A stretch of 5,550 nucleotides of DNA, taken from Thermodesulfobacteriota bacterium. GTDB lineage: Bacteria; Desulfobacterota; Desulfobacteria; Desulfobacterales; RPRI01. The translations under genes and the position numbers were made by a program. This document shows positions 1 through 4,855 of this stretch, one piece after another. The notes under the pieces are model-generated. The model was not told where the DNA came from and did no database searches. It was given only the letters and a program-made list of their open reading frames with translations. Position 1 is the first letter of the stretch. Every line of letters starts with the position of its first letter. The stretch covers positions 1 through 5,550 of the forward strand of contig JAUPLM010000371.1 of the NCBI GenBank assembly GCA_030836965.1, written 5' to 3'.

Positions 1-2
1 AA

Positions 3-134
3 CTGCATAAGAAAGGCACGGGATTGGGCCTTCATATAGCAAGGCTGATTGTTACTGCCCACGGAGGAGATATATGGGTGAAGAGCGGGAAACAAAAGGG
101 AAGCACCTTCTACTTTACGGTGCCTCTCTATTAG
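3..134 (+). CDS. Sensor histidine kinase, C-terminal end (5'-truncated)
   Basis: Only the last 43 codons are present; the gene enters from the left edge in the third frame and ends at TAG 132-134. The visible peptide starts [20 protein letters not shown] and continues through GGDIWVKSG to a [11 protein letters not shown] end. GTGLGL is the G2 box of the HATPase_c (GHKL) ATP-binding domain, and the rest is the usual end of that domain in histidine kinases. The missing part should hold the sensor, the phospho-accepting histidine and the N and G1 boxes. The next two genes form a QseG-like lipoprotein and GlrR-like regulator pair, so this is probably the cognate GlrK/QseE-type kinase that phosphorylates the regulator at 610-1971. 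The family call is firm; the specific kinase is inferred from gene order. Its last 61 nt overlap the start of the lipoprotein gene in another frame. Confidence 0.9.
   Translation: MHKKGTGLGLHIARLIVTAHGGDIWVKSGKQKGSTFYFTVPLY
63..69 (+). promoter_or_regulatory. Ribosome binding site for the lipoprotein gene, inside the kinase gene
   Basis: GGAGGAG lies 4 nt before ATG 74, within the kinase coding sequence. It supports a start that overlaps the kinase by 61 nt. No other ATG, GTG or TTG is available in that frame before the lipobox cysteine. Confidence 0.75.
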
Positions 135-595
135 TAATCTTTTTATCAGTTGCCGGATGCGCTGCCGCCTTGAACCTTCAGAATAAATGGCAGGGCCACA
201 AACGCATCGATCTGGCGGAGAATCTCGCAGGCAGAGGAGATTATGATCAGGCGCTCAATGAAGATGAGGCGGTCATAAGGCTTTTCCCGGGAGATTCGCC
301 GGGGGACAGGGCTCTGTTTCACATGGGGATTATACTGGCGCATCCCGAGAATCCCAAAAAGAATTATAAAAAAGCCATTGAATCTTTTCAGCAGCTTGCC
401 GGTAATTTTCCCGGGAGCGCTCTCAGGGAGGAGGCCAGGGTATGGACAGGCGTCATAAAGGAACTCATCCGGTATGAGGAGAAGGTCAAAGAACTTGAAG
501 GAACGGTAAGCGCCTATAAAAAACAGGTTCATACAATGAAGGAAATAGATATAGGCATTGAAGAGAAAAAGAGGGAAGATTTACTCAGAAAATAA
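74..595 (+). CDS. QseG-like outer-membrane lipoprotein of a three-component system
   Basis: A 173-aa predicted lipoprotein. Residues 1-29 form a type II signal peptide: charged n-region, hydrophobic [15 protein letters not shown], and lipobox VAGC with the lipidated cysteine at 29. The +2 residue is Ala, so outer-membrane sorting is expected. Residues about 45-128 look like two TPR-type helical hairpins ([19 protein letters not shown] and [19 protein letters not shown]). Residues about 132-170 are a charged coiled coil ending in [12 protein letters not shown]. The gene lies between a histidine kinase and a sigma-54 response regulator, the position of QseG (YfhG) in the glrK-qseG-glrR operon of enterobacteria. 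In E. coli, QseG links to the kinase periplasmic side; a similar role here is inferred. ATG 74 is the only start that keeps the signal peptide. The stop is 14 nt before the regulator, consistent with one transcript. Sequence similarity to E. coli QseG itself was not tested. Confidence 0.85.
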   Translation: MGEERETKGKHLLLYGASLLVIFLSVAGCAAALNLQNKWQGHKRIDLAENLAGRGDYDQALNEDEAVIRLFPGDSPGDRALFHMGIILAHPENPKKNYKKAIESFQQLAGNFPGSALREEARVWTGVIKELIRYEEKVKELEGTVSAYKKQVHTMKEIDIGIEEKKREDLLRK

Positions 596-609
596 AGAGG
601 TAAGGAAAA

Positions 610-1971
610 ATGGCCGAGGATAATATACTGATAGTGGATGATGATAAAAATATACTTGAGATCCTGAAACTCAGGCTTGAAGCCGAAGGGTATAAGGTAA
701 CCGCCACATCCGAAGCGGAAGATGCCTTAAAAGCGGTTAAGGATGAGTTTTTTGATCTGGCCCTCGTGGATCTGAAGCTTTCCGAAAAGATAAACGGCAT
801 CGAACTGATGGAAAAGATACATCAGATTTCACCTGAAACGCCGGTCATCATCCTTACCGCATATGGAACAATTGACACGGCGGTAGAGGCGATGAAGCGG
901 GGAGCCTACAGTTATATCACCAAGCCGTTCAACCGCCGGGAACTTCTTCTTCAGATAAAGAACGGCCTGGAAAAAAGCAGCCTTTCGAGAGAAGTCAGAA
1001 GGCTCAAAGCCCTTGTGGGGGAGAGATATGGTTTCGAAAACATAATCGGTAAGAGTAAAAAGATGGAGCAGGTCATGGAACAGGTCACAAGAGCGGCAGA
1101 GACCGATTCCAATGTATGTATATGCGGAGAGAGCGGCACGGGTAAAGAGCTCATAGCTAAATCGCTGCATCTCTTAAGCTTGAGAAAGGAAAAACCGTTT
1201 GTGGCGGTAAACTGTGCCGCCATTCCGGAAGGATTACAGGAAGGTGAGCTGTTCGGTCATGAAAAAGGCGCCTTCACAGGCGCCATCAGAAATAAAAGAG
1301 GATATTTTGAACAGGCCCATGAAGGCACAATTTTCCTTGACGAGGTCTCGGAGATGCCGGAATCAATGCAGATAAAACTGCTTCGCGTGCTTCAGGAAAA
1401 GCAGTTCTATACGCTGGGCAGTGAAAAACCGAAGAATGTGGATATCAGGATATTAACGGCTACCAATAAAAATCTGGAAGATGAGGTTGCAAAAGGCAGG
1501 TTCCGCGAAGATCTCTTATATCGTATTTATGTTATACCCGTTTACCTGCCCCCGTTGCGGGAAAGGAAGGAAGATATTCCCCTGCTGGCGGACCATTTTG
1601 TAAAAAAAATAGAAAAAAGAATGAAAAAGGGTGTAAAGGGATTTTCAAGTTCCGCCCTCCGGAAACTCATGTCTTACTCCTGGCCCGGAAACGTAAGAGA
1701 ATTGGAAAATATCATAGAATATGCCATGGCCATGACTGCTCAGGATGTGATTGGGGAAGATTTGATCCTTCAGACAAAAGCTATGGAAGAAGATATGCCG
1801 AAGTCGTTAAAAGAAGCGAAAAACCAGTTCGAAAAAAATTACATTTCAAGCATACTGTCACTAACAGGGGGGAATGTAAGCGATGCGGCGAAGCTTGCTG
1901 GAAAGTACCGTAGTGATTTCTATACCCTTCTAAGAAAGTATGACCTGAACCCATCCGACTTTAAAAGATAG
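610..1971 (+). CDS. glrR: Sigma-54-dependent response regulator, GlrR (QseF)-like
   Basis: A 453-aa NtrC-family activator with all three domains complete. Receiver domain, residues about 5-120: acidic pair D11/D12, phospho-acceptor D54, T83, K105. AAA+ domain, about 145-375: Walker A GESGTGKE at 173-180, the sigma-54 contact loop GAFTGA at 220-225, Walker B TIFLDE at 240-245, the arginine-finger region FREDLLYR at 298-305, and sensor II SWPGNVRELEN at 357-367. The C-terminal Fis-type helix-turn-helix, about 405-453, reads SDAAKLAGKYRSDFYTLLRKYDL; I recall the E. coli GlrR C-terminus having the same pattern (RTDFYKLL near the end). Length also fits (GlrR is about 444 aa). Phosphorylation by the upstream kinase should activate it to open sigma-54 promoters by ATP hydrolysis. 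A consensus sigma-54 promoter lies 180 bp downstream of its stop and is an obvious target. AAGG at 602-605 serves ATG 610. Activator class is certain; the GlrR name rests on gene order and the C-terminus. Confidence 0.93.
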   Translation: MAEDNILIVDDDKNILEILKLRLEAEGYKVTATSEAEDALKAVKDEFFDLALVDLKLSEKINGIELMEKIHQISPETPVIILTAYGTIDTAVEAMKRGAYSYITKPFNRRELLLQIKNGLEKSSLSREVRRLKALVGERYGFENIIGKSKKMEQVMEQVTRAAETDSNVCICGESGTGKELIAKSLHLLSLRKEKPFVAVNCAAIPEGLQEGELFGHEKGAFTGAIRNKRGYFEQAHEGTIFLDEVSEMPESMQIKLLRVLQEKQFYTLGSEKPKNVDIRILTATNKNLEDEVAKGRFREDLLYRIYVIPVYLPPLRERKEDIPLLADHFVKKIEKRMKKGVKGFSSSALRKLMSYSWPGNVRELENIIEYAMAMTAQDVIGEDLILQTKAMEEDMPKSLKEAKNQFEKNYISSILSLTGGNVSDAAKLAGKYRSDFYTLLRKYDLNPSDFKR

Positions 1972-1977
1972 ATCATA

Positions 1978-1997
1978 GTGCAGGAAAATTCCTTCAC
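1978..1997 (+). repeat. Near-perfect 20-bp inverted repeat, candidate enhancer site
   Basis: GTGCAGGAA and TTCCTTCAC face each other across AA; eight of nine positions pair, with one C/T mismatch. The centre is about 190 bp upstream of the predicted sigma-54 start site at 2176, a typical distance for an upstream activating sequence bound by an NtrC-family protein. A looser look-alike (about 13 of 20 matching) occurs at 2056-2075. It could instead be a weak hairpin ending the regulator transcript, but there is no proper T-tract. It does not match the TGTC-N10-GACA motif I recall for E. coli GlrR. Confidence 0.4.
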
Positions 1998-2149
1998 ATT
2001 TTAACATAGCATTATCAGTTATTTAGGCTCGTTATTCGATTATTCTTCTCTTTGTCTGTAGGAAAAACCATTCGAAACACTCTTGTCCGCCGGTTCATTA
2101 AATTCATATCACAATTAAATATCAATAAGTTATCCTCTTTTTCTCTGCT

Positions 2150-2165
2150 TGGCACATCCTTTGCT
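2150..2165 (+). promoter_or_regulatory. Sigma-54 (-24/-12) promoter
   Basis: TGGCAC-ATCCT-TTGCT matches the consensus TGGCAC-N5-TTGCW at every position. The GG (2151-2152) and GC (2163-2164) dinucleotides have the required 12-bp register. The start of transcription should be near 2176, giving a leader of about 55 nt before the response regulator at 2231. The sigma-54 activator gene just upstream makes autogenous control of this locus plausible. Confidence 0.88.
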
Positions 2166-2166
2166 T

Positions 2167-2184
2167 TTCTCATTGTAATGAGAA
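2167..2184 (+). promoter_or_regulatory. Perfect 18-nt palindrome over the sigma-54 start site (candidate operator)
   Basis: TTCTCATTGTAATGAGAA has 8-bp perfect arms around a GT centre. The centre falls at the predicted transcription start (about 2176), directly downstream of the -12 element. A dimeric repressor bound here would block the promoter or early elongation. The 2-nt spacing suits a DNA operator better than an RNA hairpin. The binding protein is unknown. Confidence 0.5.
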
Positions 2185-2230
2185 GGAATAACAAGCCATT
2201 TAACGAATCATATGAAAGGAGAGCGAAGAT

Positions 2231-2602
2231 ATGAAGGTATTGATTGTAGATGATAATGAAGCCTTAACCGGTCTCTTAAAGGAAATTCTGGAAATGGAGA
2301 AAGACTATCACGTTAATACTGCCGAAGATGGCGAGGAGGGCTATACAGCCTTTCTACGCTTCGATCCTGATATTATTCTTACAGATATCGATATGCCGGT
2401 GAAAAACGGCCTTGAAATGATACGGGACATACGGAAACATAATCCGGAGATAAAAACGATCTATATGAGCGCTGATCTGAACAGGTATCAAACTATCCTT
2501 GAAGAGGAAAAAACAAGATACAAGGCACACCTTCTGAATAAGCCCTTCACCTCTTCCGGAATGATGGGGTTATTTCATGGATATCAGCAGGAAGTGGGGT
2601 AA
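2231..2602 (+). CDS. Single-domain (CheY-like) response regulator
   Basis: A 123-aa protein consisting of one receiver domain and no output domain. Visible key residues: acidic pair D7/D8, phospho-acceptor D52 in the strand IILTDIDMP, S80 in place of the usual T/S, and K104 in NKPF. It should act by phospho-transfer or by protein contact, as CheY and Spo0F do; its partner cannot be told from the window. ATG 2231 follows AAAGGAGAG at 2215-2223. The start lies about 55 nt downstream of the predicted sigma-54 transcription start, so the GlrR-like activator probably controls its expression. The stop is 6 nt before the next gene, so the two are co-transcribed. The family call is firm; the biological role is open. 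Confidence 0.9.
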   Translation: MKVLIVDDNEALTGLLKEILEMEKDYHVNTAEDGEEGYTAFLRFDPDIILTDIDMPVKNGLEMIRDIRKHNPEIKTIYMSADLNRYQTILEEEKTRYKAHLLNKPFTSSGMMGLFHGYQQEVG

Positions 2603-2608
2603 TCAAAG

Positions 2609-2992
2609 ATGAAACTGCCTGTACATATGTTTTTGGTTGTGTGTCTTGTTTTATCGGTTTGTATTACCGTTTGCAAAAAGGAGGTAGTATCTCTGATTAC
2701 AGGAGGTAAAAAGATAAGAGCGCAGGTGGAGAAAACGATAATCTTTCCTTACAGGCCGGATGGACTCTACCGGGAGCCGCAAGAGACGGAGGCGAAAAGA
2801 ATGAAAGGATCGATTGCAATTATAAGTCCGGATATCGGCCAGGTGATAATAAAAGATAAATCAGGGAGGGAAATATTTTTATGCGCTGATATGTATCTGG
2901 ATCTCAAGGGCTTCGGCATGGGCGACAAGGTATTGGTGGAATATACTCCCGATCTGTTTATTAAATCCATCGACAGGCAGCAATCAGGTTAA
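2609..2992 (+). CDS. Small exported or membrane-anchored protein of unknown function
   Basis: I do not recognise the family. The 127-aa protein starts with a hydrophobic stretch at about residues 5-22 (HMFLVVCLVLSVCITV), followed by KK, suggesting a signal peptide or N-terminal membrane anchor. The cysteine at 22 is preceded by I-T-V, a poor lipobox, so a lipoprotein is unlikely but not excluded. Residues about 66-122 contain alternating hydrophobic stretches (GSIAIISPDIGQVIIKD, REIFLCAD, GDKVLVEYT, LFIKSID) that could form a small beta-barrel of the OB or SH3 kind, with the turn motif GMGDKV typical of such folds. It starts 6 nt after the response regulator, with GTGGGG at 2594-2599 as a modest ribosome site, and is the last gene before the terminator at 3012-3043. 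It probably shares the sigma-54 promoter. Confidence 0.75.
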   Translation: MKLPVHMFLVVCLVLSVCITVCKKEVVSLITGGKKIRAQVEKTIIFPYRPDGLYREPQETEAKRMKGSIAIISPDIGQVIIKDKSGREIFLCADMYLDLKGFGMGDKVLVEYTPDLFIKSIDRQQSG

Positions 2993-3011
2993 AAGAGTAA
3001 AACTGGAAATG

Positions 3012-3043
3012 AAGGCTCTGCTTGATATCGGGCAGGGCTTTTT
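3012..3043 (+). terminator. Rho-independent terminator of the response regulator operon
   Basis: Arms AAGGCTCTGC (3012-3021) and GCAGGGCTTT (3032-3041) pair over 10 bp, two of them G-T wobbles, with a 10-nt loop. A T-run at 3039-3043, continuing CTTT, follows. It begins 20 nt after the stop at 2992. Confidence 0.8.
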
Positions 3044-3050
3044 CTTTAAT
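3022..3050 (+). promoter_or_regulatory. Candidate sigma-70 promoter of the Pal-like gene
   Basis: TTGATA (3022-3027) and TTTAAT (3045-3050) each match five of six consensus bases, with a 17-bp spacer. Transcription would start near 3057, about 65 nt before the TTG start at 3122. The -35 box sits in the loop of the upstream terminator, so terminator and promoter overlap. Confidence 0.5.
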
Positions 3051-3104
3051 AAAACTGTTCCGGGTTCAGGCCTTTGCCGTCAGGAAGCAGGTAAATACTC
3101 AATC

Positions 3105-3112
3105 AAAGGAGG
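3105..3112 (+). promoter_or_regulatory. Strong ribosome binding site that fixes a TTG start
   Basis: AAAGGAGG lies 9 nt before TTG 3122. No ATG or GTG in the frame precedes the signal peptide, so this site decides the rare start codon. Confidence 0.8.
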
Positions 3113-3121
3113 AAAAAGAGA

Positions 3122-3766
3122 TTGATAAAAAAACCGGCATATAATTTCATAGTCCTTATTTTGATGCTGTTGTTTATTCTGTTTATAAATGCGTGCGCAA
3201 AAAAAGTAATAGAGGGAGGTAAATTCATTGAACAGAAAAACAAAGAGATAAGCAGGGCGGAAGGTAAATCCGTCCCTTCAGACGGAGCTGAGATTCTCCT
3301 GAATGCTGAGCGGGAGAAAGCTGAAAGAGAGGCACGATTGAAGGAAGAGGCTCTGAGAAGCGAAAGCGCAAGGAAGGAGGCCGATAAGAGAGCGGCAGCC
3401 GATAGAAAAAAAGCCAAACTCAGAGAGGAACTCGAGAATGAAGATATCCGTTTTAATTATGACACCTTCTCTCTTTCTAACGAGGCGATGATGATCCTGG
3501 CCAGGAAGTCCTCCTGGCTTTTAGAGCATCCCAATGTCAGGATCGCGATTGAAGGTCACTGTGATGAGCGGGGAACCAATGAGTATAATATGGCCTTGGG
3601 AGACAGGAGATCCAACAGCGCGATGAACTACCTGATTAATACAGGAGTAAGGACCGACATTTTTGCAGTAATCAGTTTCGGAGAAGAGAAGCCGGTTGAT
3701 CCGGGACACGATGAAAAAGCCTGGGCCATGAACAGAAGAGTTCATTTCCGCGTAGTCTCGGATTAA
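3122..3766 (+). CDS. Pal-like OmpA-domain lipoprotein
   Basis: A 214-aa protein starting at TTG. Residues 1-25 form a lipoprotein signal peptide (K3-K4, hydrophobic FIVLILMLLFILF, then INAC with Cys 25); Asn at -2 is slightly unusual in a lipobox. Residues about 57-105 are a highly charged Ala/Glu/Lys/Arg segment, probably a long helix or coiled coil. Residues about 108-214 are an OmpA-like peptidoglycan-binding domain, with the Pal signature IEGHCDERGTNEYNMALGDRR (144-163) and NRRVHF near the end; D148 and R162 or R163 are the expected diaminopimelate contacts. The protein should tether the outer membrane to peptidoglycan. Unlike classical pal it is not beside tolB or ybgF, and the helical linker is longer than in E. 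coli Pal, so it may be a Pal paralogue. It is separated from the upstream operon by a terminator and probably has its own promoter. Confidence 0.9.
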   Translation: MIKKPAYNFIVLILMLLFILFINACAKKVIEGGKFIEQKNKEISRAEGKSVPSDGAEILLNAEREKAEREARLKEEALRSESARKEADKRAAADRKKAKLREELENEDIRFNYDTFSLSNEAMMILARKSSWLLEHPNVRIAIEGHCDERGTNEYNMALGDRRSNSAMNYLINTGVRTDIFAVISFGEEKPVDPGHDEKAWAMNRRVHFRVVSD

Positions 3767-3789
3767 AGCCCTTGCATAACCCGATGCAA

Positions 3790-3818
3790 ACTCATTGACA
3801 AACCAGATGCAATATGGT
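3790..3818 (+). repeat. Direct repeat, copy 1 (29 nt)
   Basis: Begins ACTCATTGACA and ends CAATATGGT. It matches copy 2 at 4640-4668 in 27 of 29 positions, in the same orientation and 850 bp apart. It lies between the Pal-like gene and the Trp-rich secreted protein gene. It contains TTGACA and an imperfect dyad CCAGAT-N3-ATATGG. The similarity extends left to TGCAAA, but copy 2 has 10 extra bases there. Confidence 0.8.
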
Positions 3819-3852
3819 CTTTATTAAGCATTGCGACAGTCAAATCATGTTT

Positions 3853-3882
3853 TTGCTGCGTCCGTTTTGACCGGTTTATATT
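3853..3882 (+). promoter_or_regulatory. Weak candidate sigma-70 promoter of the Trp-rich protein gene
   Basis: TTGCTG (3853-3858) and TATATT (3877-3882, five of six) are separated by 18 bp. Transcription would start near 3889, about 58 nt before ATG 3947. The -35 box is poor, so this is tentative. Confidence 0.3.
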
Positions 3883-3946
3883 GCCGGGACATCCGGGAAT
3901 TATACGTTTTAAGTTTTGCTTTCCTTGATTTACAGGAGACAAAAAA

Positions 3947-4480
3947 ATGAAAAAAATATTTTCGGTAATATTGCTTTTGGCGCTGGTATCCGTATTTTCT
4001 CTTCCGGCTATGGCGGGGGTTGATGTAAATGTTAATATCGGCCTGCCTCTTCCGCCGCCCATCCTGTTCCCCGCTCCGCCTGAGCTGATAGTGCTGCCTG
4101 AGACGGATGTTTACGTCGCCCCTGACGTAGACGTGGACATCTTCTTCTACGACGGCTGGTGGTGGCGTCCGTGGGACGGACGCTGGTATCGATCGCGTAA
4201 CTATAATTCAGGCTGGAGCCACTATCGGCACGTACCGTCTTTTTATCCCGGGATTCACCTGGGCTGGAGAGATGATTATAAGAGGCACAGCTGGAGAGGG
4301 CACCAATGGGACCACCAGCGGATACCTCATCAGCGGGTTCAGCGGAACTGGAAGGGCTGGAAAAATAACAGGCATTGGGAGAAGGAAAAAACCTGGGGTG
4401 TCCGAGATTTTAAGCCCCGGAAGGAGGGTAAATCGCATCGTTCAAAGCAACAGCAGGGAAAACATAACAGGGGGAATTAG
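3947..4480 (+). CDS. Secreted Trp/His/Arg-rich protein of unknown function
   Basis: A 177-aa protein with a clear signal peptide: MKK, hydrophobic core IFSVILLLALVSVFS, and cleavage after LPAMA (about residue 23). No lipobox, so it is expected in the periplasm or outside. The mature protein has three zones: a Pro/Val-rich part with PLPPPILFPAPP (34-45) and VAPDVDVDIFFYDG (57-70); an aromatic knot WWWRPWDGRWYRS (71-83) of W-x-x-x-G-x-W type; and a very basic tail (about 100-177) rich in His, Arg, Lys, Trp and Gln. I recall similar hypothetical exported proteins from deltaproteobacteria, but no function is known to me. The tail could bind nucleic acid, polyanions or metal; this is speculation from composition. 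AGGAG at 3934-3938 lies 8 nt before the ATG. The gene stands alone, bracketed by the two copies of a 29-nt direct repeat. Confidence 0.85.
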   Translation: MKKIFSVILLLALVSVFSLPAMAGVDVNVNIGLPLPPPILFPAPPELIVLPETDVYVAPDVDVDIFFYDGWWWRPWDGRWYRSRNYNSGWSHYRHVPSFYPGIHLGWRDDYKRHSWRGHQWDHQRIPHQRVQRNWKGWKNNRHWEKEKTWGVRDFKPRKEGKSHRSKQQQGKHNRGN

Positions 4481-4509
4481 AAAAAACAGAGATCTATGCC
4501 CGGGCGGTA

Positions 4510-4539
4510 AAGTATCATATATCCCCGTAAACGATACTT
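4510..4539 (+). repeat. Inverted repeat after the Trp-rich protein gene
   Basis: AAGTATC (4510-4516) and GATACTT (4533-4539) pair perfectly around a 16-nt loop. There is no T-tract directly after it, so it is a weak terminator candidate at best. Confidence 0.4.
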
Positions 4540-4591
4540 AGCGTCTTTCGCGGATTAATCTTAAAGATTGATCTGACGTGTCCGATACCAG

Positions 4592-4613
4592 CCGGCAGGC
4601 GGAAATCTGCCGG
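4592..4613 (+). terminator. GC-rich hairpin, candidate terminator
   Basis: CCGGCAG (4592-4598) and CTGCCGG (4607-4613) form a perfect 7-bp GC-rich stem with an 8-nt loop. It is the strongest hairpin between the two genes, but only a short TTT (4620-4622) follows, so termination efficiency is uncertain. Confidence 0.45.
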
Positions 4614-4639
4614 TCCGCGTTTCATGCAAATCATTGAAA

Positions 4640-4668
4640 ACTCATTGACAGACCAGATTCAATATGGT
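4640..4668 (+). repeat. Direct repeat, copy 2 (29 nt)
   Basis: Differs from copy 1 (3790-3818) only at 4651 (G for A) and 4659 (T for G). Just left of it TCATTGAAAA (4631-4640) duplicates the start of the repeat, as if a 10-nt slippage had occurred. It lies about 190 bp upstream of the selenoprotein gene. Confidence 0.8.
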
Positions 4669-4718
4669 TCCTTCAGTCCCCACCCGGATAAACATTAATA
4701 GAGTATAAATAAAAATTA

Positions 4719-4748
4719 TTGACCGTTCAAGGTGATGCCCCGGATATT
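4719..4748 (+). promoter_or_regulatory. Weak candidate promoter of the selenoprotein gene
   Basis: TTGACC (4719-4724) matches five of six -35 bases; GATATT (4743-4748) matches four of six -10 bases; the spacer is 18 bp. An A/T-rich stretch directly upstream could act as an UP element. The leader would be about 100 nt. Confidence 0.3.
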
Positions 4749-4855
4749 ATCAAAAGGGTTTGGCTTGAGATTTGATTATTGGTCTGATAAAGGATCTTTA
4801 CGGTATAACGGTATCGAACAGACTCACGGACACATACAAATTTGATGAGGAAAAA

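Larger units (their letters stand above)
4481..4855 (+). other. 375-bp intergenic region
   Basis: No convincing gene. It holds two hairpins (4510-4539 and 4592-4613), direct repeat copy 2 (4640-4668), an A/T-rich stretch (about 4690-4720), a weak promoter candidate (4719-4748) and a short tandem hexamer (CGGTAT at 4801-4806 and 4809-4814). A 36-codon ORF at 4735-4845 has no proper ribosome site and shows no recognisable features, so it is not called as a gene. Confidence 0.7.

Noticed and set aside
2053..2087. Two TGTC half-sites 31 bp apart as E. coli-type GlrR sites
   Set aside because: Neither is followed by GACA at 10-nt spacing, so the known GlrR motif is not met.
2052..2234. 60-codon ORF starting at TTG, overlapping the response regulator start
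   Set aside because: No ribosome site before the TTG, no recognisable features, and it runs through the sigma-54 promoter and its palindrome, which explain this DNA better.
3796..3811. Sigma-54-like TGACAA-N5-ATGCA inside direct repeat copy 1
   Set aside because: The essential GG of the -24 box is GA, and copy 2 loses the -12 GC, so a sigma-54 role is not conserved.
4272..4541. 89-codon ORF within and beyond the Trp-rich protein gene
   Set aside because: Out-of-frame shadow of the 3947-4480 gene, which has a signal peptide and a ribosome site; the 89-codon frame has neither.
4761..4775. Sigma-54-like TGGCTT-GAGAT-TTGA upstream of the selenoprotein
   Set aside because: The -12 GC is replaced by GA and the -24 box is only TGGC; too weak next to the full-consensus site at 2150.
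4735..4845. 36-codon ORF ending 10 nt before the selenoprotein start
   Set aside because: Purine-rich AAGG touches the ATG without a proper gap, there is no recognisable sequence, and it is short enough to arise by chance. A leader peptide cannot be excluded.
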